A stretch of 64,000 bases of DNA from Ammoniphilus sp. CFH 90114 (lineage in GTDB: Bacteria > Bacillota > Bacilli > Aneurinibacillales > RAOX-1): contig NZ_SDLI01000006.1 of NCBI RefSeq assembly GCF_004123195.1, forward strand, positions 1-64,000, read 5' to 3'. Below the pieces are notes generated by a model. The model searched no databases and was not told the origin of the DNA. It saw only the letters and a list, made by a program, of their open reading frames with translations. The position numbers were made by a program, and so were the translations under genes. Below, piece after piece: positions 1 through 8,318 of the stretch (position 1 is the first letter of the stretch; the number at the start of each line of letters is the position of its first letter).

Positions 1-133
1 AAGTGTCCAAACTTAGGGGGCTAAGCCGAAATAGACTTGTTTTTTTGTATTAACGGAAGTTTGTTCCCTTATTTATTATAGGGCGAACCGACTGTCCGTT
101 ATTGGTGGACTCCATTTGGGGAAATGTCTCTAT

Positions 134-155
134 AAATACCCTATAGGGGGTATTT
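134..155 (-). terminator. terminator of iadA
   Basis: An inverted repeat AAATACCC/GGGTATTT with a short loop overlaps the iadA stop codon and could end the minus-strand transcript. The U-tract is poor, so this is tentative. Confidence 0.45.
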
Positions 156-1329
156 AACCTTCAAATGTTCCTTTGACTTTTACATCCCCATGCTGCACCA
201 TGACTTGACCTCGAGCAATCACAGTGTCTATACTTAAGTCCCTCTTATTAATGAGCACTAGATCTGCGTCACGGCCCTCTTTAATGTATCCTTTTGAAGT
301 AAGTTTAAGTAGATCAGCCGGGTTTGCCGTGATCACCCGAATGGCTTGCTCGATTGCCACTCCTTCATTGACAATGGCGTCTCTTACTTCTTGATATAAG
401 CTAGTTACCTTACCGATCTGCAGCCCTACAAGCTCTCCGTGCTCATTAAAATCTGGAAGACTTGCTTGTCCATCCGATGTGAAGGAAATCTGCTTGATGT
501 CCACTCCTTCCTCCAACATTCTCTTAAGTCCTTTACTGCATTTGACCTCTCCCTCCACTAGAAATTTTTTCGTTGTGCTGGTTGTGAAATCAACGAATCC
601 CCCTTTTTTAGCATAGCTGATTCCTGCTTCAAACAGATAAGGATTGCGATTGATATGTGTAGGTATAAATTGTTTATAGGGAAGTTCTGTGGTTTGAGTG
701 ATTTCTTCAAGGATATCTAACATTCTAGGGCTATCCCCTACATGTATATTAACGACCCCTGCTTTACCGGATAACATGCCTCCGACGCGAGCGGCTGCGG
801 CGAGTTTAGCGATTTCCAAGACTGTAGGTTGAGAAGATCGATGGTCGGATATGGCGATTTCTCCTACACCAATGATTTTATCTATTAATATGAAATCATC
901 TTCAATTCGTCCTGTAAGGGTTTTGACTGGAACTTGGTAAGAACCTGTATGAATATAGCAAGTGATGCCTTCTTCTTCTAGAGCACGTGCCTTAGCTAAG
1001 AGACCTGCCATCGTTCTTGTTGTTCCATCTGTGCCAATGACTCCGACTAAGGTCGTGACTCCTCCTTGCGTGGCATCGGATAACTGGAGTTCGGGAGTGC
1101 GAGTTTTATAGCTGCCTTCCCCTCCGCCTCCCATGATATGGACATGAGAATCGATAAATCCTGGTACAACGATCATTCCCTCGGCAGGAATGATTTGCAC
1201 CTCGACAAAATCTTTTGGGGCATCAACCTGATCCATTATATAACCTATTTTACTGTCTACTAGGAGAATGTCTTTTCTCCCAAGGTAATTGGGAGCATAG
1301 ACCTCTCCGCCTTTAATTAATTTTAACAT
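154..1329 (-). CDS. iadA: isoaspartyl dipeptidase (beta-aspartyl peptidase)
   Basis: Amidohydrolase-fold zinc peptidase of about 391 residues that releases L-aspartate from beta-aspartyl (isoaspartyl) dipeptides. The metal motif GFIDSHVHIMGGGGEG, the carboxylated-Lys/His region and the C-terminal ANPADLLKL and GRDADLVLI motifs of the IadA family are visible. The start at MLKLIKGG follows an AAGGGG Shine-Dalgarno; a 72-residue upstream extension of the frame lacks one and would cover the promoter. A near-perfect sigma54 promoter lies 46-61 bp upstream, and a sigma54 activator gene is divergently placed. Together with the amino-acid importer beyond the activator, this suggests recovery of aspartate-containing dipeptides as a nutrient; the physiological role is inferred. 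Confidence 0.93.
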   Translation of the reverse strand: MLKLIKGGEVYAPNYLGRKDILLVDSKIGYIMDQVDAPKDFVEVQIIPAEGMIVVPGFIDSHVHIMGGGGEGSYKTRTPELQLSDATQGGVTTLVGVIGTDGTTRTMAGLLAKARALEEEGITCYIHTGSYQVPVKTLTGRIEDDFILIDKIIGVGEIAISDHRSSQPTVLEIAKLAAAARVGGMLSGKAGVVNIHVGDSPRMLDILEEITQTTELPYKQFIPTHINRNPYLFEAGISYAKKGGFVDFTTSTTKKFLVEGEVKCSKGLKRMLEEGVDIKQISFTSDGQASLPDFNEHGELVGLQIGKVTSLYQEVRDAIVNEGVAIEQAIRVITANPADLLKLTSKGYIKEGRDADLVLINKRDLSIDTVIARGQVMVQHGDVKVKGTFEG

Positions 1330-1374
1330 CTGTTTTTTCCCCTTGGTGTATTCGCTACTGTATTTAACTAGGTA

Positions 1375-1390
1375 TGCAAACTTGATGCCA
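1375..1390 (-). promoter_or_regulatory. sigma54 (-24/-12) promoter of iadA
   Basis: On the minus strand the sequence reads TGGCATCAAGTTTGCA, matching TGGCAC-N5-TTGCA with GG and GC separated by exactly 10 nt. The expected start is near 1364, about 35 nt before the iadA ATG. The adjacent divergent gene encodes a sigma54 activator with the GAFTGA loop. Confidence 0.85.
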
Positions 1391-1420
1391 AATAAGAAGC
1401 AGCATACGAACATGAGGTAC

Positions 1421-1469
1421 TGGTTTATGTGGTTCTTTTTGGTTGTTAAGTGGATTAATTGGGTGTTTA
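1421..1469. promoter_or_regulatory. putative upstream activator sites of iadA
   Basis: TGGTTGTTA (1440-1448) and the variant TGGGTGTTTA (1460-1469), with further TGGTT copies at 1421 and 1430, lie about 60-105 bp upstream of the predicted iadA start, the usual position for sigma54 enhancers. The same TGGTTGTTA occurs twice upstream of the amino-acid transporter's sigma54 promoter. Binding by the divergent activator is an inference. Confidence 0.5.
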
Positions 1470-1539
1470 TCAATTGACCAATCACCAAATCTGATTTACA
1501 ATTACACTTCATTAGTTTTATTTTCAGGAGATGAAGAGG

Positions 1540-3603
1540 ATGCAAGCACGGGAACGCATACTGATATTGATCACGGGTACGTTACAAACACGATTAGCGC
1601 TGACCCAACAACTGCAAGAAATTATTGGAGATCTTGTAGAGATTCAAAGCTATTCGTTAGAAGAAGGAATCCCCTGTGTTTTTCACAAGCGATTCATTAT
1701 CTTGTCCACCCCTTTAATTGAGGATGAAACAAAAGAATATATCAGTTCGAACTGCGAAGTGATAACAGGAAATCGGACAGTGAATTACCAAAACATTGAT
1801 AAATTGTGGCTCATCCCTCAAGGTACCCCCATCCTCTATGTGAATGATTATCGAGAAACCGCAGTAGAAGCGATCCAGTCCTTAATTCATCTAGGCATTG
1901 ATCAGTTGGAGTACATTCCTTATTATCCTGGGAAACAAGGCACGCCCAAAATACCATTAGCGGTAACACCGGGAGAAGTAGATTTAGTACCAGAGTTTGT
2001 GAGTGAAGTTATTGATCTTGGACCAAGACTGTTTGATATAACCAGCATTATGAGCATTCTTCAGAAGTTAGAGTTATTGGAGCAACGGGGAATCGAAGTT
2101 TCTGAGAAGTATACTAGAAAAATTATTGATTTGAGCAAGAACCTCGCTCAGGCAAGTCAGGCCGTAAACCGGATTAATGGTCATTTATATCATGTTTTGA
2201 ATGGTGTTCATCATGGCATATTATCCGTGGATGAGCATGGCTACATTACGGTGCTTAATGAAAATTTAGGTGATCTTCTTAGGGTTAATGCTCTTCGAGC
2301 CATTGGCAGGAACGTCAGGTCTATTCTGCCGGAGTCCATTGTTTCCTATATTCTGAGCGATCATGAGGAAGGACAAGCTTACTTTACGATTCATCAGACG
2401 GATGTGGTTGTTCAAAGGTTTAGGATAGAGAATGATCAATCCATTGTAGCAACCTTTAAGAGTGTTCGTGAAACACTAAATTGGGACCAGCGCGTAAGAA
2501 AAGAGCTCGTACAAAAAGGTTATATTGCGAAATATCAGTTTTCGGATATCATCGGCAACAGCTCAACGATTCAAGAAACGAAAAGAATTGCGGCCAAGAT
2601 TGCCCAGACTGATTTAACAGTCCTCATTCAAGGAGAAAGCGGTACAGGAAAAGAGTTATTTGCCAGTGCTATTCATAATGACTCCAGAAGAGCAACGGGT
2701 CCCTTCTTAGCTGTTAATTTTAGTGCCCTACCGGAGGATCTTGTAGAGAGTGAGCTCTTTGGTTATGAGGAAGGGGCTTTTACAGGAGCAAAAAAAGGTG
2801 GAAAGCCTGGCTTGTTCGAACAAGCACAAGGGGGCACCATTTTTTTAGATGAAATCGGAGATATTAGCTTAAAGATTCAAGCGCGCTTACTCAGGGTCCT
2901 ACAAGAAAAGGAGATTATGCGAGTTGGTGGGAGTAAGATTATCCCTGTAGATGTGAGAGTCATTGCTGCTACGAATAAGGATTTACTCTCAATGATCGAC
3001 CAAGGAAAGTTTAGGGAGGATTTATATCACCGCTTAAAGGTTCTCTATCTTCACCTTCCTTCTCTGCGAGCACGGGATCAGGATATTGAACTTCTCATCC
3101 ATCACTTTATCCAAACGACAGAGTTTATAAACATAACGATACTGCCGGAAGTCATTCACTATTTAGGGCAGTATCCTTGGTATGGCAATGTCCGAGAACT
3201 CAAGCATACATTAGAATACATGCTGGCTGTTTGTGAACAAGATGTCATGACGCTGCGCGATCTCCCCGCTGAAGGCTTTTTCCAGAGAAGTCCAATGAAA
3301 CCGGCAGTAGTGGATTATACTGTTTCACCCTTTCAAGCAGAGCTATCAGCAGACGAAGAAGTGTTATTGTCCATCCTTAGTACGATCCAAGAGCTGAATC
3401 ATGCAGGACAAGCAGCTGGAAGAAAGAAAATTGCAGATGAAAGTGGAAGTTGGCGGCATCAACTGAGTGAACAGCAAATTCGGCACCGCATGAATACTCT
3501 AGAAGAGCGTGGGTGGATCGTGAAAAGCAAAGGAAGATCAGGAACCAAACTCACGCAAGCAGGAGTAGATTACCTCAGAGCACAGAAAAAGGGAGTCCAT
3601 TGA
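1540..3603 (+). CDS. sigma54-dependent transcriptional activator, winged-helix C-terminus
   Basis: About 687 residues: an N-terminal sensory region resembling a PrpR_N-type domain (1-190), a PAS-like segment (about 215-315), a complete AAA+ sigma54-interaction domain (about 335-570) with Walker A GESGTGKE, the sigma54-contacting GAFTGA loop, Walker [12 protein letters not shown] and an arginine-finger region, then a C-terminal winged-helix-like segment with [16 protein letters not shown]. That replaces the usual Fis-type helix-turn-helix. Start: AGGAG directly abuts an upstream ATG at 1531 but is 9 nt from the ATG at 1540, so 1540 is preferred. It lies between iadA (divergent) and an amino-acid ABC importer (convergent), each behind a sigma54 promoter with a shared upstream motif, and probably activates both. 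Effector unknown. Confidence 0.9.
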   Translation: MQARERILILITGTLQTRLALTQQLQEIIGDLVEIQSYSLEEGIPCVFHKRFIILSTPLIEDETKEYISSNCEVITGNRTVNYQNIDKLWLIPQGTPILYVNDYRETAVEAIQSLIHLGIDQLEYIPYYPGKQGTPKIPLAVTPGEVDLVPEFVSEVIDLGPRLFDITSIMSILQKLELLEQRGIEVSEKYTRKIIDLSKNLAQASQAVNRINGHLYHVLNGVHHGILSVDEHGYITVLNENLGDLLRVNALRAIGRNVRSILPESIVSYILSDHEEGQAYFTIHQTDVVVQRFRIENDQSIVATFKSVRETLNWDQRVRKELVQKGYIAKYQFSDIIGNSSTIQETKRIAAKIAQTDLTVLIQGESGTGKELFASAIHNDSRRATGPFLAVNFSALPEDLVESELFGYEEGAFTGAKKGGKPGLFEQAQGGTIFLDEIGDISLKIQARLLRVLQEKEIMRVGGSKIIPVDVRVIAATNKDLLSMIDQGKFREDLYHRLKVLYLHLPSLRARDQDIELLIHHFIQTTEFINITILPEVIHYLGQYPWYGNVRELKHTLEYMLAVCEQDVMTLRDLPAEGFFQRSPMKPAVVDYTVSPFQAELSADEEVLLSILSTIQELNHAGQAAGRKKIADESGSWRHQLSEQQIRHRMNTLEERGWIVKSKGRSGTKLTQAGVDYLRAQKKGVH

Positions 3604-3613
3604 CTCCCTTTTT
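3586..3613. terminator. bidirectional terminator
   Basis: Perfect stem AAAGGGAGTC/GACTCCCTTT with a 4-nt loop and A/T tracts on both sides, overlapping the stop of the sigma54 activator and serving the convergent transporter operon. Confidence 0.85.
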
Positions 3614-3620
3614 GGTTGTA

Positions 3621-4343
3621 TCATAATACCTTTTCCAAAAACTTACGAGTTCGATCACTCTTAGGTTGAGCGAAGAATTCTGTTGGTGGGGCTTGTTCAA
3701 TTAAGCGCCCCCCATCCAAAAAGCAAATACGATCAGCTACTTCCCTTGCAAAACCCATTTCATGCGTAACAATAACCATGGTAATCCCGGTGTGTGCCAA
3801 AGACTTGATTACATCCAATACTTCTTTAACCATCTCTGGGTCAAGCGCGGATGTGGGTTCGTCAAATAACATGATTTCAGGTTCCATAGCCAGTGATCTT
3901 GCGATGGCCACTCTCTGTTTCTGTCCGCCTGATAGTCGGGAAGGGTATACGTCAGCCTTATCTCTTAAACCTACTCGAGTAAGCAGCTCGAAAGCTTTTT
4001 CACGTGCCTTTTCTTTAGGGACGTTTTTTACCTTTATAGGGGCATAAGTCATGTTTTCCAAGACCGTCATGTGAGGGAATAGATGGAAATGTTGGAATAC
4101 CATTCCAACGTTTTGTCTTACCTTTGCGATATCGGTTTTGGGTGAAGTAACTTCCTGTCCATTTATAAAGACTTTGCCTTTCGTAGGTGTTTCTAGCAGA
4201 TTCATACAACGAAGAAGAGTAGATTTTCCTGATCCGGAAGGACCAATGAGCGCCACCACTTCTCCCTTTTGAATTTCAAGCGATACTTCGTGAAGTACCT
4301 CTAACTTGCCAAAGGACTTATAAACCTGATCGACTTTAATCAC
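3621..4343 (-). CDS. polar amino acid ABC transporter, ATP-binding protein
   Basis: 240-residue ATPase of the GlnQ/ArtR (PAAT) family that powers amino-acid uptake at the membrane. Walker [11 protein letters not shown]-loop, signature [16 protein letters not shown], Walker [15 protein letters not shown] and the H-loop HEMGF are intact. It is the third gene of the operon; its start overlaps the permease stop by 8 nt, implying translational coupling. Substrate cannot be fixed from this subunit. The closest family memory is the B. subtilis arginine transporter (ArtPQR), a weak inference. Confidence 0.93.
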   Translation of the reverse strand: MIKVDQVYKSFGKLEVLHEVSLEIQKGEVVALIGPSGSGKSTLLRCMNLLETPTKGKVFINGQEVTSPKTDIAKVRQNVGMVFQHFHLFPHMTVLENMTYAPIKVKNVPKEKAREKAFELLTRVGLRDKADVYPSRLSGGQKQRVAIARSLAMEPEIMLFDEPTSALDPEMVKEVLDVIKSLAHTGITMVIVTHEMGFAREVADRICFLDGGRLIEQAPPTEFFAQPKSDRTRKFLEKVL

Positions 4344-4995
4344 TTACTCGCATCCTCCTCTCCAAGACACGCGCTGCCCAGGTCAAGCTCATTACCATCA
4401 AATAGTAAACAAGACCAACAAACAACAGGGGCTCAAAGTATAAGAAGCTTTGGGCTGATACGATGTTTGCACGTCGGAGTAAATCCGCTACACCGATGGT
4501 GGAAACTAGGGCTGATTCCTTTAGTAGTGCAATACATTCATTCACAAGGGCAGGTAGGATGTTCTTGAAAGCCTGAGGCATAATGATGTCTTTCATCATC
4601 GGACGATATGGAATTCCAAGAGACATCGCCGCTTCACGTTGACCCTTGTCCACAGCCAGTATTCCTGCACGAATGGTTTCAGAAATATAAGCTGCAGAAT
4701 TCAGCGCAAAAGCAATGACCCCTGCCTGTAAGGCAGGGATATCATACCCGGTCAACTGAGGAGTGGCAAAATAGATAATGGCCAATTGCAAGATCAGAGG
4801 AGTCCCTCTAAAGACAGAAGTGTAAGCAATAGCAAACCACTTTAATATTGTGATGTTGGAGATCTTGAATAAAGATAAGACAGCCCCCCATAAGAACCCG
4901 AAAAAGGCAGATAAAAGGGTGAACTGAAGTGTTACCCATAATCCTCCCAGTATAAACGGGATGGAAGGTGCAATTTGACCAAACTGTAAACTCAT
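4336..4995 (-). CDS. polar amino acid ABC transporter, permease
   Basis: 219-residue inner-membrane permease of the His/Glu/Gln/Arg/opine (HisM/GlnP) family with about five hydrophobic segments. The EAA-type cytoplasmic loop ([24 protein letters not shown]), which docks to the ATPase, is visible. It overlaps the ATPase gene and lies 40 nt after the binding-protein gene, completing a one-permease importer that probably works as a homodimer. Confidence 0.92.
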   Translation of the reverse strand: MSLQFGQIAPSIPFILGGLWVTLQFTLLSAFFGFLWGAVLSLFKISNITILKWFAIAYTSVFRGTPLILQLAIIYFATPQLTGYDIPALQAGVIAFALNSAAYISETIRAGILAVDKGQREAAMSLGIPYRPMMKDIIMPQAFKNILPALVNECIALLKESALVSTIGVADLLRRANIVSAQSFLYFEPLLFVGLVYYLMVMSLTWAARVLERRMRVSD

Positions 4996-5035
4996 TTCTT
5001 GTTTAACTCCTCACTTCATTTAAAATCAATGGTTA

Positions 5036-5815
5036 TTATTGCTCAAACCATTTTTTTACGAGTTTTTCCATTTCACCGTTTTCCTGCATTTGTTTAATCA
5101 CTCGATTAAATTCTTCAACGTTGGCAGATCCCTTAGGGAATGCAACGGCAGATCCTGCGGGTCCGTTATTCGGGATCGTCACAAATTGCAGTTCAGGGTT
5201 AGCTGTTACATATCCTTTAGCCACAGTGTCTTCAATAATGGCTGCATCAATACGGTTAGATTTAATTTCTTGTACGATTTCAGCAATCTTATTCAGAGAG
5301 ACGACTTCAACACCTTCGATTTCCTTTGCCTCTCCTTCCTGGATGGAGCCAAGCTGAACTCCTACTTTCTTTCCTTTAAGGTCCTCAAGCGTATTGAGGT
5401 TATTATCTTTTTTAGAAACAATCGTATTTTGAGCTTCAAAGTAAACAATGGAGAAATCAGCGTTTTCCAGGCGGTCTGGTTTTGGCGTCATACCAGCCAT
5501 GACGAAGTCAGCACGTCCAGATTGAAGAGATGGAATAAGCCCGCTGAAGTCCATGTCCTTGATTTCGTATTCAAAACCAAGTTCATTAGCAATATAGTTA
5601 GCGATGTCAATGTCAAAACCTACAATCTGATCCTTCCCGCTAGAAGTATCATGGAACTCGTAGGGTGGGTAGTCGGCTGAAGTAGCCATAATCAATTTCT
5701 GTTTAGGAGCACCTTCTGCCGCTGGTTGCTCAGCTTCTTGTCCACCTCCGCCGCATCCTGTAAGTAGACTAATGGCTAATACTGAAGATAATCCAAAGAA
5801 TGTTAGTTTTTTCAT
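5036..5815 (-). CDS. polar amino acid ABC transporter, substrate-binding lipoprotein
   Basis: About 259 residues with a lipoprotein signal: KK, a hydrophobic stretch, then lipobox LLTGC. The mature part has the SBP_bac_3 fold (AMTSADYPPYEF-type start, GFDIDIANYIANELG, MAGMTPKPDR). The ATG at 5815 follows AAGGGGG; a 16-residue upstream extension of the frame is discarded. First gene of the importer operon, behind a sigma54 promoter. Ligand unknown; an acidic or basic amino acid, possibly a product of isoaspartyl dipeptide cleavage, is inferred from the shared regulation with iadA. Confidence 0.93.
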   Translation of the reverse strand: MKKLTFFGLSSVLAISLLTGCGGGGQEAEQPAAEGAPKQKLIMATSADYPPYEFHDTSSGKDQIVGFDIDIANYIANELGFEYEIKDMDFSGLIPSLQSGRADFVMAGMTPKPDRLENADFSIVYFEAQNTIVSKKDNNLNTLEDLKGKKVGVQLGSIQEGEAKEIEGVEVVSLNKIAEIVQEIKSNRIDAAIIEDTVAKGYVTANPELQFVTIPNNGPAGSAVAFPKGSANVEEFNRVIKQMQENGEMEKLVKKWFEQ

Positions 5816-5858
5816 GATGTCCCCCTTAATTTTGTTTATAAATTGTATTTTATTTTTA

Positions 5859-5874
5859 TGCAATTTCTATGCCA
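5859..5874 (-). promoter_or_regulatory. sigma54 (-24/-12) promoter of the amino acid ABC operon
   Basis: Minus-strand TGGCATAGAAATTGCA has GG and GC exactly 10 nt apart and shares TGGCAT-N5-TTGCA with the iadA promoter. The predicted start is near 5848, about 33 nt before the ATG. Confidence 0.85.
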
Positions 5875-5946
5875 TTTAATATAACAGGTATTTTAAGGGG
5901 ATACAAGACCTTACTTCCATCCTTTTCACAATATAAATACCCATTT

Positions 5947-5986
5947 TAACAACCATTTAAAAATAGATGAAGCCCAATAACAACCA
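5947..5986 (-). promoter_or_regulatory. paired putative upstream activator sites
   Basis: Two copies of TGGTTGTTA (minus strand; 5947-5955 and 5978-5986) lie 31 bp apart, three helical turns, about 100-140 bp upstream of the predicted sigma54 start. The same 9-mer lies upstream of iadA, suggesting sites for the common activator. Confidence 0.55.
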
Positions 5987-6011
5987 TTAAGATACAGATG
6001 AACAAAAACAC

Positions 6012-6041
6012 TTGCAAAATATGTCGAAAATGCACTATAAT
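6012..6041 (+). promoter_or_regulatory. SigA-type promoter of a candidate sRNA
   Basis: TTGCAA, an 18-nt spacer and a consensus TATAAT on the plus strand in an intergenic region with no plus-strand gene downstream. Confidence 0.6.
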
Positions 6042-6047
6042 TGTCGA

Positions 6048-6134
6048 TGAGGTTATTTGCATGTACTCTAGTTCATGAATGATTTTGAATACCTCTCCTC
6101 ACTACTTGCCGTCCAGTTATGGGCGGCTTTTTTT
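6048..6134 (+). ncRNA. candidate small RNA of about 87 nt
   Basis: A consensus promoter is followed within 90 nt by an intrinsic terminator and no plausible gene. The predicted RNA has a 5' stem (GAGGU..AUU with GAAUACCUC), a single-stranded pyrimidine stretch UCCUCAC complementary to Shine-Dalgarno sequences, and a GC-rich terminator. This layout resembles trans-acting Firmicutes sRNAs with C-rich seed loops. No match to a named RNA family is recognised. Confidence 0.5.
6108..6134 (+). terminator. terminator of the candidate sRNA
   Basis: GCCGTCC/GGGCGGC hairpin (one G-U pair) followed by seven Ts on the plus strand. Confidence 0.8.
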
Positions 6135-6173
6135 ATTAACAATAAACGGAGAAATTCTTAGGCTACTCCGCTT

Positions 6174-6878
6174 CTATGAAATGGCTGTATCAAGAGCCAC
6201 CTCAACCATTTGATTAAAAGTGCTTTGTCTTTCTGCTGCTGACGTTTCTTCCCCGGTTAAGACATGATCACTAACCGTTAAGACTGACAGGGCTTGGGCT
6301 TTGAATTTGGCTGCGAGTGTATACAACGCAGAGGTCTCCATCTCAATCGCTAGGATTTGATGGTCCGTGTAACGTTTTAAGTTATCCTTCTCGTCATTAT
6401 AGAAGCTATCGCTTGTAAAGACGCTTCCTACACGAAGGTTTAGTCCTTTTTCTAAACCTAACTCATATGCTCTTCTTAATAGTTCAAAGTTGGCTGTGGG
6501 CGCATAATCAATTCCCTTAAAACGAAGTCGATTGACTCCAGAGTCCGTAGAGGCGCTCATAGCAAGGATGACGTCCCTCACTCGGACGTCTGGTTGGATC
6601 GCTCCACATGTTCCTACACGAATCAATTTCTTTACGCCGTAGCTTTCCATCAACTCATGGATATAAATTGAAATGGAAGGTACCCCCATTCCAGTCCCCT
6701 GAACGGATACGCGTTGCCCCTTGTATGTTCCCGTAAATCCATACATTCCACGAACTTCATTATAGCAAACTGGATTCTCGAGAAAATTCTCTGCTATGTA
6801 TTTTGCGCGTAAAGGATCACCTGGCAATAGGATGGCTTCGGCGATTTCATTTTCTTTTGCACCAATATGTACACTCAT
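6174..6878 (-). CDS. deoD: purine nucleoside phosphorylase DeoD-type
   Basis: 234 residues, the normal length of hexameric DeoD. It phosphorolyses purine (deoxy)nucleosides to free base and (deoxy)ribose-1-phosphate in the cytoplasm. Visible are the phosphate-binding [11 protein letters not shown], the VRGMYGFTG segment, the nucleoside site [12 protein letters not shown] and the catalytic Asp in VSDHV. It appears monocistronic, with a hairpin and T-rich stretch after its stop. Confidence 0.97.
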   Translation of the reverse strand: MSVHIGAKENEIAEAILLPGDPLRAKYIAENFLENPVCYNEVRGMYGFTGTYKGQRVSVQGTGMGVPSISIYIHELMESYGVKKLIRVGTCGAIQPDVRVRDVILAMSASTDSGVNRLRFKGIDYAPTANFELLRRAYELGLEKGLNLRVGSVFTSDSFYNDEKDNLKRYTDHQILAIEMETSALYTLAAKFKAQALSVLTVSDHVLTGEETSAAERQSTFNQMVEVALDTAIS

Positions 6879-6937
6879 TCCTTACCCCTCTTTTCCCTAG
6901 TTAATAATACTTTCGTTGGTTATTGTAACCTTTTTTG

Positions 6938-6968
6938 AAAAAAAAAACGAGCGCAACCAACGCTCGTT
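6938..6968 (-). terminator. terminator of the small zinc-binding protein gene
   Basis: AACGAGCG/CGCTCGTT stem with an 8-nt loop followed on the minus strand by about ten Us, overlapping the stop codon of the 45-aa gene. Confidence 0.88.
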
Positions 6969-7104
6969 AACCTTTAATTGAATGAAGCCATTCTGCGTAA
7001 CAGTCTTCACATAGCAACTCGTTTTGCTCTTCATTCCCTTTATAAAAGGTAACTAAACGAGCATTTTCTGACTCATGTTGACAATGAAAGCACTCATAAG
7101 CCAT
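6967..7104 (-). CDS. small CxxC/CxxC zinc-ribbon-like protein
   Basis: 45-residue ORF starting MAYECFHC with a strong AAGGAGGGG Shine-Dalgarno. Two CxxC pairs (CFHC near the N-terminus and CEDC near residue 32) are spaced like a small zinc ribbon, and a dedicated terminator overlaps its stop. Function unknown; zinc binding is inferred from the cysteines only. Confidence 0.75.
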   Translation of the reverse strand: MAYECFHCQHESENARLVTFYKGNEEQNELLCEDCYAEWLHSIKG

Positions 7105-7286
7105 TCTTCAGTCCCCTCCTTAACTTTCCAGATTAGGTTTACACAGATAGTTTTTGCTAAAGAAACATTCGTCTGCCATGTAAATTTCTCCAACTCATCC
7201 GTTTGCTCATGCGGTTTATTAGCCGTTCCCATCCTTAAATTTGGGGAATATAATAAGAAGAAGAACAATGGCAAAGGAGGGGTGAT

Positions 7287-8003
7287 ATGCCTATTGTCAT
7301 GTTGGATCCAGGGCATGGAGGCAGTGATCCAGGTGCTCAAGGGAATGGATTAGTTGAGAAGAATCTGGCTTTAGATATGGCCAGAAAGACAAGAGATTGG
7401 TTACTGATGCATTATGAAGTCGACGTGCGACTGACGAGGGATTCCGACACGCTGATCCCCTTGTCCGAGAGGGCGCAAATCGCCAATCAACTAGGAGCCG
7501 ATTATTTTGTCTCCCTTCATCATAACGCGGCTGGTGGGCAAGGGTTTGAAAGCTTCGTTTATCCAGGGACCCGCAATCAAAGAGCTGGACAGCTCCAAGA
7601 TGTCGTTCATGGTGGCATTATGCAATTCTTAGGTCCTCTAGGAATTAGAGATCGCGGGAAAAAAGAGGCTAATTTTGCAGTCTTGCGACAGACTAGTATG
7701 CCAGCCATTCTGATCGAGAATCTTTTTGTTGATCACCCTACTGACGCGAATTGGTTAAGGAGTGAATCCTTTCGCAATCAGTTAGCCAACGCCACAGCAA
7801 AAGCAATTGGAGCAGCTTTGAATTTAAGGGAACGTTTCCCAGCCAATACGCCAGATTGGAAACGTGAAGCGGTAGAATGGATGTTCCAGGAAGGTTTACT
7901 CACGAATGAAGATTGGAAAAATGCAACGGAGAATCCACTGCCTCTCTGGGCTGAAGCGATTGTGCTCCGAAGGCTCTATGACAAGCTGAACAACCAGCAA
8001 TAA
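7287..8003 (+). CDS. N-acetylmuramoyl-L-alanine amidase (Amidase_3), CwlC-like
   Basis: 238 residues. Residues 1-175 are an Amidase_3 zinc amidase domain that cleaves the MurNAc-L-Ala bond of peptidoglycan: DPGHGGSDPGA (zinc His), LTR, SLHHNA (zinc His) and the catalytic Glu in AILIENLF. There is no signal peptide, as in the mother-cell lytic enzyme CwlC, fitting release at the end of sporulation. The C-terminal 60 residues are not a SPOR repeat as in CwlC but a helical segment (WKREAVEWMFQEGLL), reminiscent of an SLH motif. AAAGGAGGGG precedes the ATG. Confidence 0.88.
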   Translation: MPIVMLDPGHGGSDPGAQGNGLVEKNLALDMARKTRDWLLMHYEVDVRLTRDSDTLIPLSERAQIANQLGADYFVSLHHNAAGGQGFESFVYPGTRNQRAGQLQDVVHGGIMQFLGPLGIRDRGKKEANFAVLRQTSMPAILIENLFVDHPTDANWLRSESFRNQLANATAKAIGAALNLRERFPANTPDWKREAVEWMFQEGLLTNEDWKNATENPLPLWAEAIVLRRLYDKLNNQQ

Positions 8004-8008
8004 AATAA

Positions 8009-8048
8009 GGGTGAACCCAGTGCATAAGCACTTTGGGGTTCACCCTTC
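8009..8048 (+). terminator. terminator of the amidase gene
   Basis: Long stem GGGTGAACCC-AGTGC / GCACT..GGGTTCACCC with a short loop after the stop. The T-run is weak (TTCTCT), so termination strength is uncertain. Confidence 0.6.
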
Positions 8049-8123
8049 TCTACCGTACATAATCACTAGAGGGTTAGGGAAAATATTTTTGTAAAGACGA
8101 ATTAGATCGCAGGAGGTATTCAA

Positions 8124-8318
8124 TTGCAAAATCACCAAGAAGATCGAGCAAAAGGAAACTATCCTTCAGCTATGGAGGATTTAGGAACTGTAGAAGAGAT
8201 GGGAAGTATGAGGGGTAGAACAGCAGGTGAAGAACCTCCCATGGTCGAAATCACCCGTAAAGAGCCTTGGGAAACGACGAATGTCATGGAGGAAAGTGAA
8301 AAAAGAGAAGGCTATTAG
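8124..8318 (+). CDS. hypothetical 64-aa acidic protein
   Basis: TTG start 7 nt after a perfect AGGAGG. The 64-residue protein is highly charged, rich in Glu, Gly and Met, with no membrane segment or recognised motif, and looks disordered. It overlaps the flotillin gene tail by 4 bp in convergent orientation. The neighbouring sporulation-type amidase suggests, weakly, a sporulation role. Confidence 0.65.
   Translation: MQNHQEDRAKGNYPSAMEDLGTVEEMGSMRGRTAGEEPPMVEITRKEPWETTNVMEESEKREGY

Noticed and set aside
1443-1721. 92-codon plus-strand frame overlapping the activator start
   Set aside because: Overlaps the regulatory region and the activator in another frame, with no ribosome site.
5039-5680. 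213-codon plus-strand frame opposite the substrate-binding protein
   Set aside because: Antisense shadow; composition is Phe/Ser-rich and unlike a real protein, with no start signal.
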